In this document: in pieces, positions 1-8,881 of the stretch | Numbering within the stretch: the first letter of the stretch is position 1 | How the letters are laid out: the number at the start of each line of letters is the position of its first letter | Assembly: GCA_025618425.1 (NCBI GenBank) | Contig: CM046832.1 | Coordinates: 25,516,059 to 25,580,058, forward strand | DNA: 64,000 nt | Source of the DNA: Heliocidaris tuberculata | Lineage: Eukaryota > Echinodermata > Echinoidea > Camarodonta > Echinometridae | Direction of reading: 5' to 3' | Program-made: the position numbers and the translations under genes | The notes under the pieces: model-generated | The model's input: the letters and a program-made list of their open reading frames with translations, nothing else | What the model was told of the DNA's origin: nothing | Database searches by the model: none

Positions 1-146
1 ATACGCAAATTAGCTCGGGTCGGCCAAAGCTGTGACGTCGTTGCATCACTTTGAGTTTCCACTCAATGCGTGTGCGTTACGCGTCCGTAAAAGTAGACGA
101 TATATTCGCATGCATACAGTACAATAGTATTCGTGGAGTTGCAAAA

Positions 147-368
147 ATGCCAATGTGCCAGGCGATTTACTGTTCGAATCGTAGTGAAAATTGTCCGGGA
201 AAATCCTTTTTTGCCATCCCTGATCCGAAGAAGGATAGAGAAAGGTGTGCTGTATGGATAAGGAACATTGGAACAACCAAATTCAACGTGAAAACGTACA
301 TTTATTCCCGTTTTCGAGTGGTCTGTGAAGACCATTTTGACGTTTCGGCGTTCGAGACCAACCTATAA
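147..368 (+). CDS. THAP-type zinc finger domain protein (short or partial)
   Basis: The 73-residue frame starting at the ATG at 147 reads as a THAP domain, a C2CH zinc-binding DNA-recognition module found in animal transcription regulators and domesticated P-element transposases. Visible are Met-Pro at the start, Cys4 and Cys9 (C-x4-C), a central Trp in AVWIRNIG, and the C-terminal CEDHF motif supplying the last Cys and His. The usual family length is about 80-90 residues ending in an AVPTIF-like box. Here a stop follows FETNL, so that box is absent. Another in-frame ATG lies upstream at 51, but residues before MPMC do not resemble the family, so 147 is preferred. No downstream partner exon is visible before the palindromic element at 624. 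It may be a first exon, a THAP-only gene or a relic. Confidence 0.6.
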   Translation: MPMCQAIYCSNRSENCPGKSFFAIPDPKKDRERCAVWIRNIGTTKFNVKTYIYSRFRVVCEDHFDVSAFETNL

Positions 369-614
369 GCCGTGTGCCTGGGATACAAACCCAGAACTTT
401 TTGCTCTTGGATACGAAACTACATTACTTAGCGCTAAAAGTGTCAGCATACATGCCGAGCAGGTTAATATGCTGACACATTCATGTCATCAAACATCATG
501 GACAAATTGGGAAAAAAGGGAATTATTTATGAATATGAATGATAGTCTGTGAGCTCACTTGTTAGACAATTTGCCTGCACCATGAAATCCTTGGACATCT
601 CGCTGCATTACCAT

Positions 615-623
615 AGCCACCTC
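615..623. repeat. Left 9-bp target site duplication AGCCACCTC
   Basis: AGCCACCTC lies immediately before the palindromic element and recurs at 1442-1450 immediately after it. Exact 9-bp flanking repeats are typical of Mutator-like (MULE) insertions. Confidence 0.8.
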
Positions 624-1441
624 TAGACCGATGGGATCTGTCTCTTCCTCGGAGAACTTCTCTTTTTCATTACTGACGTTTGTTGGTCAGTTCTCCTCCT
701 TAGAGACAGATATCACCCATAGACTCGCCTGTGCGAACATTTTGCACCAATTTGAAGCAAGCAGAGGCGACCAAGTTAAATGCATTTTAACCCTATTTTA
801 ACGGGTCTAGTACCCATTTTCATGTAATAAATACAAAATAATAACTTAGAACTACGTTTTGATTTACCCCTTTCTTGAATTGGTCTATTTTGAAGCTTCT
901 TTCAAGCTATTTTCTTCCCTAATCCAACACTTTTCCTCCGTATCGCCAATTTTGAAATGCGTGTCACCTGACTTACGTTAGTGATCGTTTTGTGGTATCG
1001 TTTTTATGGTGTCGGCAATGACTGCCGATACCATACAACGAAAGAAGATTTTTTTTTAAAAAAACGATACCACAAAACGATCACTAACGTAAGTCAGGTG
1101 ACACGCATTTCAAAATTGGCGATACGGAGGAAAAGTGTTGGATTAGGGAAGAAAATAGCTTGAAAGAAGCTTCAAAATAGACCAATTCAAGAAAGGGGTA
1201 AATCAAAACGTAGTTCTAAGTTATTATTTTGTATTTATTACATGAAAATGGGTACTAGACCCGTTAAAATAGGGTTAAAATGCATTTAACTTGGTCGCCT
1301 CTGCTTGCTTCAAATTGGTGCAAAATGTTCGCACAGGCGAGTCTATGGGTGATATCTGTCTCTAAGGAGGAGAACTGACCAACAAACGTCAGTAATGAAA
1401 AAGAGAAGTTCTCCGAGGAAGAGACAGATCCCATCGGTCTA
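624..1441. mobile_element. 818-bp near-perfect palindromic foldback element (Mutator-like)
   Basis: Left arm 624-1005 and right arm 1060-1441 are reverse complements. Paired positions always sum to 2065, so the arms contain no net indel, and stretches compared by eye were identical. The 54-base centre contains its own small hairpin (ATGGTGTCGGCA with TGCCGATACCAT, 1005-1033). Termini read TAGACCGATGGG. Flanking 9-bp duplications and very long terminal inverted repeats fit a non-autonomous Mutator-like foldback element. No transposase is encoded. The near identity of the arms suggests a recent insertion or arm-to-arm conversion. Confidence 0.85.
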
Positions 1442-1500
1442 AGCCACCTCTAGACTGAAAATTCTGTCTCTCGTTCGTTAGCTCTTCACCTAGCTAGAGA
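1442..1500. repeat. Right target duplication and adjacent TAGACTGAAAATTC-type terminus
   Basis: The right AGCCACCTC duplication (1442-1450) is followed by TAGACTGAAAATTCTGTCTC. That sequence resembles the start of a small element at 29798 (TAGACCGAAAATTCTGTCTC). The palindrome therefore seems to have inserted beside, or into the edge of, a related older element. Confidence 0.5.
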
Positions 1501-2281
1501 CAGAAACGGTCGTATCACTCTGCTGTGCAATCCGACTACTCGCCGACGAGTAGCTGGAAAAAATCGCAATAATTTGATTTTTCCTCATATATCTAGATCT
1601 ACATATCATTATTGAATTGGTTAGGCCTAGGCTCTACTATTTAAGGAATCGGCTCAACTTACCAATTTGACAGAATAATCTGTTTAAAGCTCCTTTTTTC
1701 AGGTAATTGAGGGTCCAAGGTATTCTCCGTTTGAAAATCTTGCAGCGGTATTCAAACTGTTATTAGTGTGTAAGTCAATGTGTATTCGGTTTGCGCAGCT
1801 TTAGCTTTAGCTTTTCGCGCGTGCCTTAAAGTACACGCATAATGGGAAGCACGTACGAACGATGACAAACAGTAGTGCCAATTTTAATTTTATTAATTCC
1901 ATCAATTGTGAAAAAATTTTGCTAAAGCACTTTATTTTTTCAGCAGATAATATTCAAAAATACAAAAAACTGAAAAATTAATAAAATTTTCTTTTTGTCA
2001 TACATAATTGTCTCACAAATGCCATTTTTATAGGCGCTGTGAAAGCGATCTGTGTATTGCTCCATATCGGCATTACCGTAATTTGCAGTGGTTTTTGCAG
2101 TTGTGCTGCAGTGACGTAACGGTATTTTGCGGATCGTACTAGTAGATATTGTAATTTTTTTTTTTTTAAATCGAGATCTACGCTTTTATTGACCTGAGGG
2201 ATGAGTTTTTTGGTTAATCTGACTAGTTTTATAACATTAAAAATTGTAAAAGTGCTAAAATTTGTCAGTGGCGTCTTCTTT
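1501..2281. other. AT-rich non-coding stretch
   Basis: No open frame, conserved domain or strong repeat structure is visible apart from short poly-T and AT-rich runs. It may hold diverged remains of an element starting at 1451. Confidence 0.5.
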
Positions 2282-2870
2282 TAAAGGGCAATCCAACCTT
2301 GGTAATGAGATGATTTGTGTGAAAGCAGAAAAATAAGAAAAACAGGATGGTGAAAATTTGAAAGAAATCGGACAAGGAATAAGAAAGTTATGGATGTTTG
2401 AAAAATGAGATCACTACATCTATGCGAATCTCAAATTGGCAATTTGGTGAGTCAATTGTGACATTTTTGTGGACAACTCTCCCATTTGTCGTACACAAAA
2501 ATATCATTAATTTGCGGTTTTCTTCGAGGCACTTTTACCCTCGGGGCAGTACTCAAAATATATTGGAGATAGCATATTGTTAAAGGTCCTCATGAACGAA
2601 AAGATCATACTGAGTAATTCATTTTGAAAAAAGTGATATTTTAGTCATTTTGTGTGTTAGAGCGAATGGGGGAGTTGTCCACAGCTACATCACAGTGACA
2701 TTACCTATTCGGCCAATTTGAAATTCCCATATGCATAGTGATTACAACTTTGAAAAATTCATAACTTTCTTATTACTTGTCCGATTTCGTTCAAACTTTC
2801 ACCAATCAGCTTCTCTGATTTTTCCTCTTTCTTTCAAAGCAACTTGCTGTAAAGGTTGGATTTCCCTAAA
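2282..2870. mobile_element. Degenerate foldback element with AGGGCAATCCAACC-type ends
   Basis: The left end (AAAGGGCAATCCAACCTT, 2282-2300) is matched in inverse by the right end (AAAGGTTGGATTTCCCT, 2851-2867). Inverted similarity continues inward for about 200 bases: GAAATCGGACAAGGAATAAG pairs imperfectly with CTTATTACTTGTCCGATTTC, and GACAACTCTCCCATT pairs with GAATGGGGGAGTTGTC. The arms carry several mismatches, so this is an old, non-coding copy. The left flank TTAA suggests a TTAA-targeting family, but the right flank (AAAA) does not match exactly. Confidence 0.65.
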
Positions 2871-3038
2871 AAAGTTGACTGTATTGTGACTTTCAAATGT
2901 TCTTTTGTTTTTACTGTTGTCGCTATTGTCACTACTATTGTCATTATTATTATTATTGATATTGTTTTATTATTATTATTATCAATATTATTGTCCCCGC
3001 CGAACGAAGTTCGCGAGGGGACTATGAAACGGGCTCCG

Positions 3039-3095
3039 TTCGTGTGTGTGTGTGTGTGTGTGTGTGTCCGTCCGTCTGTCCGTCCGTCCGTCTGT
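3039..3095 (+). repeat. (GT)n and TCCG/TCTG microsatellites in the H2 core
   Basis: A run of GT dinucleotides is followed by TCCG/TCTG tetranucleotide repeats. The same arrangement occurs in copy 2 near 47817-47865, so it is part of the element. Confidence 0.9.
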
Positions 3096-3113
3096 CCTTG
3101 TGTGCTCAAATGT

Positions 3114-3700
3114 TAGAAAATGCTACTTCTCCGTCATTTCTTGGCCGATTTTGATTCCGATTGTTTTATCTGATAGGGCTGGGTGGGGGCTTCCAAACTG
3201 CAACACAGAATTTTGAAATTCATTAATTATGCAAATTTATGCAAATTTATTCAAAATCGACGAAAAATGCTACTTCTCCTCTATTTCACATCGGATTTTG
3301 ATTCCGATTGTTTTGCTTATAGGGCTGGGTGGGGCTTCCAAACTTCTTCACAGAATTTTGAAATTCATTAATTATGCAAATTTATGCAAATTTATTCAAA
3401 ATCGATGAAAAATGCTACTTCTCTATTTCACATCGGATTTTGATTCCGATTGTTTTATCTGATAGGGCTGGGTGGGGGCTTCCAAACTTCTACACAGAAT
3501 TTTGAAATTCATTAATTATGCAAATTTATGCAAATTTATTCAAAATTGACGAAAAATGCTACTTCTCCTCTATTTCACTTCGGATTTTGATTCCGATTGT
3601 TTTATCTGATAGGGCTGGGTGGGGGCTTCCAAACTTCTACACAGAATTTTGAAATTCATTATTCATGCAAATTTTTGCAAATTTATTCAAAATGGCTGAA
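3114..3700 (+). repeat. Four tandem units of about 146 bp in H2 copy 1
   Basis: Units begin with GAAAAATGCTACTTCTC and include GATAGGGCTGGGTGGG and AATTATGCAAATTTATGC. They start near 3114, 3261, 3404 and 3548. Copy 2 carries six such units. Confidence 0.9.
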
Positions 3701-4086
3701 GGTTCATAATGTTTTCATGTTTTATATTTCAGTTGTATACGTGCATTGTTGGTATTCTCTTCTTTTGCATGCAGTAACATTATTATTTTATTCACTAAAG
3801 TTTTTCACTGAAGTTTTAAGGTTCAGGCTAGTTAATTTCCACAGATCTGCACCTCCGGCGGGGACATTTATTACGCATTGCGTAATTTACTCATTCACTT
3901 GTTTACTTTTGATATCATCATTGTTACTTTTAGTATCATCATTTTCATTTGTACTTTATTAGGATGAAAGAGGAGCACAAAAATATATGTATTTTTACTA
4001 TTAAAATGCCTGACTATCTACGAGTCTTATGGTAGTGAGCACCAATATGCTGTTCTTAACAGTGCAATATTATTTTGAACACACAG

Positions 4087-4374
4087 AACCCTCCAAGCCC
4101 ACCCAATTGACAGTCACAAATTTGGAAGATAAATCATTGACTGTGAACTGGACAGCGCCTTCAGCAGTTGATGTTGAATTCATCGGATTCTACCTCAGTT
4201 ATGAGCCTGCTGATGGAGTGATCGTTTCTCCATTGTTTCTAGACAAGACACAAACTTTCCAGATTCTGACAGGACTCCAACCAGCAACCAATTACACAGT
4301 TGCTGTGGTGACTGTCTCAGGGGAAGGCAGCTCTGAACAAACAAGTTTTCTAGAAACAGCTACTGTTACCACAG
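4087..4374 (+). CDS. FN3 domain exon 1 of a multi-exon gene
   Basis: This 288-base exon encodes one complete fibronectin type III domain. Family landmarks are the proline-rich start PSKPTQLTV, the core Trp in SLTVNWTAP, and LTGLQPATNYTVAVVTVSG near the end (Leu-Pro-Tyr signature of strands E-F). The acceptor is ...CACACAG before 4087 and the donor is ACAG|GTTTGA after 4374. Both introns fall after the first codon base (phase 1-1), the usual arrangement for shuffled extracellular FN3 modules. FN3 domains mediate protein-protein contacts in adhesion molecules and receptor tyrosine phosphatases. Which protein this is cannot be told from the domain alone. Confidence 0.8.
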
Positions 4375-4829
4375 GTTTGATTTTTCATTTTTAACTTCCA
4401 AATTATAATCGTACAATAAATATTATCTTTGCCACTTCAAACAACTGTGCCTGGTCAATTGGTTTAGTAGCTCAGTAGCATTTCTTCCAGGGTTGCAGAG
4501 AGAAATGCAATTGGTCAAATTTTCTGGACTCCCTAGGCATACTTTATAGACCCCACCAGTCTTTTACGTGCTCATAGAGATAGACAGGAAGATAGGGGTA
4601 GACTTTTCTCAGTTTGTTGTTAACATTAAATATTCATATTGAAATACATTCTTTGACAAACTCTCAGAGGATTTCTGCTGGATGTGTTGATTATCATTTC
4701 TCCTACAAATTTTTTAACTAGTAGTTCCTACATGAAATAAAAGACAAAACACTTACATTACATCATCTGCTATTTAGGCGATTGAAGATTCCATAGATGT
4801 GTTTCTCTCTCTCTCTCTTTCTCTCTCAG
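4375..4829 (+). other. Intron between FN3 exons 1 and 2
   Basis: Starts GTTTGA and ends with a strong pyrimidine tract (TCTC repeats) and CAG at 4827-4829. No element or open frame was recognised within it. Confidence 0.7.
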
Positions 4830-5063
4830 CTGACGGCATTCCCGGTGGTGTAAATATCAGGGAAATAACCACTTCACTCATCAGAATTACATGGAACAAG
4901 GTTCCTGGAGTGTCCTATTACACACCTCAAATAAATCCAGATGAAGGAACAGTTACTCAGATGGAACAAGGAACTACATTTGAAGGACTTACACCTGGCC
5001 ACCTTTACACAATTTCCATTCAGTGGACTGGAAACTCTGGACCAGCTACTCAGCTTTATACAA
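4830..5063 (+). CDS. FN3 domain exon 2 of the same gene
   Basis: This 234-base phase 1-1 exon encodes a short FN3-like domain. Visible are the Trp in LIRITWNKVPG, the FEGLTPGHLYTISIQW signature and a terminal QLYTS. The acceptor is a long TCTC pyrimidine tract ending CAG before 4830; the donor is ACAA|GTGAGA. At 78 residues it is shorter than the usual 85-95, with the B-C region reduced. Same strand and same intron phase as its neighbours indicate one transcript. Confidence 0.75.
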
Positions 5064-5471
5064 GTGAGACATATACATGTACCTACTGAAAGCTGTGGTC
5101 ACACATTTTATGATATTATTCTGATAGTTATTACTTGTGAGGTTTAACTGTTACTGTACTCAGAGGCTCCCGGCTCTCGGCCATGACATGACCGATCGCT
5201 GCAAAATTTTGCTCGGACCTCAAGAATTTCTTGAAGAACACAAATCCAATGTTAGTTTTATGTAAATTCCTATTTTTTTTCATTTAATATTATGATTTAT
5301 GCAAATTCTATGCATCAATATACATTTCTATTGATAATCATGTAAAGATAGGCCTTGGAGATATAATTTTAATGCAAGAAGTTCTTTCTAAACCTTAAAA
5401 ACATTACATGAGAAAAAATTTGAAAGTGATTTCAATTCTTATGTATTCTAAAAATCAAAATTTCTCCCCAG
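5064..5471 (+). other. Intron between FN3 exons 2 and 3
   Basis: Starts GTGAGA and ends TTTCTCCCCAG. AT-rich, with no recognised element. Confidence 0.7.
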
Positions 5472-5744
5472 AGCCTAAGCCTCCGTTGGATCTAACCATT
5501 ACAAGAACAGCAGCCAGTGAACTGGACATCTCCTGGAGGCCACCACCTGAGGGTTTCTATGACTCCTACAAACTCATCTATTCACAGGTTCTGACGAATG
5601 ACATCACAACAGTAACTGTCCTTGGTAATGGTGATCCTTCTGTTACCCTAATTGATCTGATCTCTGAGACGTCATATGAGGTGTCTGTTATGTCAGCGAG
5701 AGGAACCAGTATCAGTGAGCCGGCCGAGACATCAGGAACTACTG
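5472..5744 (+). CDS. FN3 domain exon 3 of the same gene
   Basis: This 273-base phase 1-1 exon encodes a full FN3 domain: PKPPLDLTI at the start, the core Trp in LDISWRPPPEGFYDSY, and LIDLISETSYEVSVMSARG near the end. The acceptor is TTTCTCCCCAG and the donor is ACTG|GTGATT. The PPxxLxI...W.PP.G..D.Y style resembles FN3 repeats of animal receptor-type tyrosine phosphatases and other matrix or adhesion proteins, but no catalytic or transmembrane exon is in view. No further FN3 exon was recognised downstream, so the next exon is probably far away or outside the window. Confidence 0.8.
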
Positions 5745-6045
5745 GTGATTATCTCATGAGATGTAGTGAATTTTCTGTTTCATACATAATTAGAAACTTA
5801 AGAAACAGGAATAAAATGCTGTAATATTCATTTTGTGTCCATTATCAAAGGGAGGACATTATCCACTGCTAGCAACTTATAGGCCTACTTAGGTGCTTTA
5901 TCTATTAAAAGAAAAGCTATCAAGGTCATAAGCGTCCTCAAACATTTTCGCCAAAAGGGGGCTGATGCTTCTTAGCTGAATAGAAACTTTTCAGTTTCTA
6001 AATTTTGTGAGCAAATTCTATTTTGGTAAGAAAATATTATTATTA
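5745..6045. other. Non-coding stretch after the third FN3 exon
   Basis: Likely the start of the next intron. No exon with FN3 or other domain character was seen. Confidence 0.4.
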
Positions 6046-6480
6046 AGTGGTCTGTCATTGACTAGATCATCCCTTACTTTTGTCAGAATTTTCTCTCTTC
6101 TTATTATTATTTTTTTATTTATTCTTTATTTTTATTCCTTCCCCCTACTCATTGGTGTCCACGATTTCTCAAAATCGGGATGGTCAATTTTGTGAAGAAG
6201 TTCCAATAAGGTTTTCAAGGTCATCTGGTCAACGTGATGTCATCCAGGCGCCATTTTGTGAATATTTTTTCAGATCAATTCATTGCCATATCTTATTGAC
6301 GGGAAGTCGATTCTTCTTCATACTTGGCGTGATGAAAGTTTATTTCATGGCAAACAATTTCATATCAATGAACTCCCGAGTATGCATATGTCCGTGCATG
6401 AGTGCACGTGCACAAATCAAAATGCTCCAAATCATCTCAAATTCATTTTGCACATGTTTCGAGGCCATTTTAGATAGTTG
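6046..6480 (+). mobile_element. Family H1 Helitron-like element, 5' fragment
   Basis: It begins GTGGTCTGTC, followed by TTGTCAGAATTTTCTCT, an ATT-rich run and TGATGTCATCCAGGCGCCAT. This is the order found in the start of the copy at 62508. The fragment stops at 6480, where palindromic AT-rich repeats begin. It is diverged and lacks the tRNA-like part and the CTAG end. Confidence 0.7.
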
Positions 6481-6585
6481 AATTACATGTAAATAGTTGA
6501 GCACTAATTCGAAATTACGTCACGTAGCAATTCAAATTACTACATGACGTAAATAATTAGGTCGCGTAGTAATTCGAAATTTGAT
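6481..6585. repeat. Palindromic TAGCAATTCAAATTACTAC minisatellite, short copy
   Basis: Two or three copies of a self-complementary motif (GTAGCAATTC with GAATTACTAC) alternate with TACGTCA and AATAATTAGGTCG. The same block, much longer, precedes the satellite at 58560-59230, so the two parts travel together. Confidence 0.7.
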
Positions 6586-7012
6586 ACGACCAGTAGTGAT
6601 GTTTTTGACGGTTTCCTGCTTCCATAGTGTCTATATCTCCAAAACTACACCATGAATCAAGTTGAAACTTGGTACAGTGATAGTCCTTAATAGTCATTAT
6701 CAAATCTATTGATATATCAATGACGTCACATCATTGTTGTGTCAATAGTTGTTCCGACGTTATGTCTATATCTCCAAAATGGCACAGTGAATTAAGTTGA
6801 CACTTGGTACAGTTTTATTTCTTTATAGTCATAGTCAGTTATTACATCACGTTAAAGTTGCGTCAGTACGTCAAAATGTTGTTCCAATGTTAAGTCTATA
6901 TCACCTAAATGGCACTGTTAATCAAGTTGAAACTTGGTACAGTTATAGTCCTTAATAGTCATAATCAGGTCTATGAATATAAATGACAGTCCCGCCCGCA
7001 GGAAACGTCACG
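6586..7012. repeat. Satellite S fragment (about 3 monomers)
   Basis: Monomers of about 140 bp carry CTATATCTCCAAAA, CAAGTTGAAACTTGGTACAG, CCTTAATAGTCAT and ATGACGTCA-type blocks. The fragment opens with TGATGTTTTTGACGG and closes with TCCCGCCCGCAGGAAACGTC. The closing block is a partial inverse of the opening TTTCCTGC, suggesting the array sits inside a bounded element. Confidence 0.8.
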
Positions 7013-7064
7013 CCCAATACGATACGAGACTTTCCCGCGTACAGATGAACATCAGACGCGTCCG

Positions 7065-7131
7065 GTACCCTCAAATATCAGTCGTGCGTGAATGCGGAAA
7101 TACTCTTATATTTGAGTATATTTGAGGGTAC
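7065..7131. repeat. Hairpin with 13-bp arms (GTACCCTCAAATA)
   Basis: GTACCCTCAAATA (7065-7077) and TATTTGAGGGTAC (7119-7131) are exact inverse copies separated by 41 bases. Function unknown; possibly part of a small decayed foldback element. Confidence 0.6.
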
Positions 7132-8040
7132 TTGGACTAAAAAATAACGCTACCTCAGGAAAAAAAAATTGCGAGGCTTCATCCGAAAAAAATCAAGAAC
7201 ATAGATAAACAAAAGTATTACTCTCTGTAATAAAAAGGGAAATAATGAATTTCCCGACAACCATTTAGATATATATGCGGACAATATTAGGAAATAATGT
7301 AAGTTGTCGAAGGTGTCGGGAAGTTCATTTCCGCGTCCAAACTTTGGTCTCGACCAAAATATGGACGCGGAAATTTTTGCCCTTTCCAGAAAGTGCAGAA
7401 ACGCCGGGAAGTGTTTAGGAATGATAAAGACAGTGAACGGAATCTTTCAAAAATATGCGGATAGGTTGCCGAATGAATGCGGATTCACTTATTTTGCATT
7501 CCGCGTCTTGTCCGTGCCCTATTCTTCATTTTGAATAGATCATAAACGCACGTACGCTGAGTTATTGTTTTATTACCTTTTTTATCTGTTGCCTAGCAAA
7601 ACGCCATGATCGCAATTTGAGATCGGGATATCCGTTATTTTCTGTAAAATTTAACTAGTTGCGCCCATTTGAAGTCTTAACATTTTGCTTCGAGTTTGGT
7701 TTACTTGAAATTCTCTAGATTATGAGGAATCAAGAATCAAATATAACATTTCTAAAACAGTGAAATGTGCGCCAAGTTTGAAAAATCATAATTGTCAGTA
7801 GTTTAGAGTTTCTCTATTTCCTAGGATGAACACATTAAGGCAACCAGTTAAAATTTCAAGTTTATCTTAATCGGCAAAATTATTGTAAATACGTCTTTTT
7901 TTTTTTTTTAAGATACTAAATCGTGATTATTTTAACGTGGAGAAGGTTTACGGTTCACCATGTGTAGTTAGAAGAAAGGAAATATAGGTAAAATTGAAAT
8001 GGAAAGACGAGAAAGGATGAGGAGAGGAAAATAGAGGTAT
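7132..8040. other. Non-coding stretch containing a 48-base hairpin
   Basis: A near-perfect hairpin spans 7327-7374: ATTTCCGCGTCCA pairs with TGGACGCGGAAAT, and the inner TTTGGTC pairs with GACCAAA. The remainder is AT-rich without recognised coding or repeat content. Confidence 0.55.
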
Positions 8041-8149
8041 TCTTTCTTGAAAATGAGTGAAGTCCTGAACAGGACTGTAAACCAGATGAGATGAGCTGAA
8101 AGTGGCTTGAGTAGCGATGGCTTGAGTAGTAGCAGGTTGAAGTGAAGAG

Positions 8150-8200
8150 AGGTTACTCGACGTTTCGGGCAGGTTGACTGTCCGTCTTCAGGAGTGAAGG
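8150..8200 (-). ncRNA. Hammerhead ribozyme-like motif in the Penelope-like 3' region
   Basis: On the minus strand the order is ACTC, CTGAAGA, a stem-loop (GGACAG/CTGCCC with one A-C mismatch), GAAA, CGTC, GAGT. CTGANGA and GAAA are the two hammerhead core strands. ACTC with GAGT can form stem I, and GTC would be the cleavage triplet with a minimal stem III. Hammerhead motifs are known from Penelope-like elements. One extra C sits between CTGAAGA and stem II, so this copy may be impaired. The same bases are also read as the protein tail LLKTDSQPARNV in related frames. Confidence 0.45.
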
Positions 8201-8203
8201 ATG

Positions 8204-8881
8204 CTAGACGAGCGGGGGGTTCTTATGGCGTGAGTGCGGACGTCGGAGGAATCGGTGGCCGGTGGGGCCGGCGGCGGGTGTGTCGGTGGTGGCGCTGTGA
8301 CGTCGGGGAGTTGTGTGGGCGTGAGTGCGGACGTCGGAGGGATTGGTGGCGGGACGAGTCGGTGGCGGGTGTGTCGGTGGTGGCGCTGTGACATCGGGGA
8401 GTTGTGTGGGTATGAGTGTGGACAACGGAGGGATTGGTGGCGGGCGGATCAGCGGTGAAGTTCCTAGTTGTACGTTGGGTGGGCGTGGGCGGAGATTGTA
8501 GCGGCACTGTTGTGTCGGCGGTGCGGCGATCTCGGGTGTGGGGGATGCGGCGGCCTGAGTTGTAGGTTGTGTGGTGGGCTTGGTTGTCGGCGGAGTCGGC
8601 GGTAGTGTGGCGTGAGTAGATGAAGTGGGATTGGTGCCTAGATGAAGGATTGGGTGCCAGATGTTGTTAAGGTGAAGTCCTGTGTCCTGGGGTACTGTGT
8701 TGTGTCGTTGTATCTCGATGGCTTCTCTGACTCGTCTGGTGTGCCAGTGCTTGATGTTGGTGATGAGTTTGCTGTCTGTCCAGTCGATGCGGTGATCTTC
8801 TTGTTGTGCGTGCTTGACGATGGCTGACTTGTCCCAGTCGCTGAGTCGTTGGCAGGACTTGTGTTCCTTGAGTCGTGTGTC
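8204..8881 (-). pseudogene. Remnant of GIY-YIG endonuclease C-terminal half plus proline-rich tail
   Basis: Read leftward from 8881 the frame gives TRLKEHKSCQ, SAIVKHAQQEDHRIDW, RRVREAIEIQRH and DTGLHLNNIWHPILHL. These are the blocks found after the catalytic GIY...YIG segment in Penelope-like endonucleases (RxxEH, H.IDW, R..REAIEI and Ser/Asn-IW). The frame is +1 relative to the reverse transcriptase frame. Between GVYR and TRLKEHK about 20 residues of the usual domain, including the YIG motif, are missing. So a small deletion removed the active site and shifted the frame. Downstream is a Pro/Thr-rich tail ending at a stop at 8204. Confidence 0.75.
8217..8500 (-). repeat. Three imperfect units of about 90 bp in the proline-rich tail
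   Basis: A GTGAGTGCGGACGTCGGAGG-type block recurs near 8229, 8320 and 8410, each time followed by GTGGCGGG and TGTCGGTGGTGGCGCTGTGA in plus orientation. It encodes a Pro/Thr/His-rich repeat in the element's frame. This looks like local tandem amplification within the coding tail. Confidence 0.75.

Larger units (their letters stand above)
2993..3901 (+). mobile_element. Family H2 Helitron/HINE-like element, copy 1 (4 internal repeats)
   Basis: It starts with GTCCCCGCCG (2993-3002) and carries the inverse CGGCGGGGAC at 3856-3865. A stem-loop TTACGCA-T-TGCGTAA follows at 3871-3885, and similarity to copy 2 (47767-48966) ends at CATTCACTTG. Inside are a conserved 5' core, (GT)n and TCCG/TCTG microsatellites, and four tandem units of about 146 bp. 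Subterminal inverted repeats, a 3' stem-loop, a microsatellite and central tandem repeats are the architecture described for non-autonomous Helentron-type (HINE) elements. Assignment rests on structure only; no Rep/helicase is present. Confidence 0.65.

Noticed and set aside
2834..3116. Frames with poly-Val/Cys or poly-Thr/His runs
   Set aside because: Translation of ATT, GT and TCCG microsatellites at the start of H2 copy 1.
8188..8507. Several proline-, arginine- or valine-rich frames on both strands
   Set aside because: Shadows of the GC-rich 90-bp repeats in the Penelope tail; only the frame continuous with the endonuclease remnant is meaningful.
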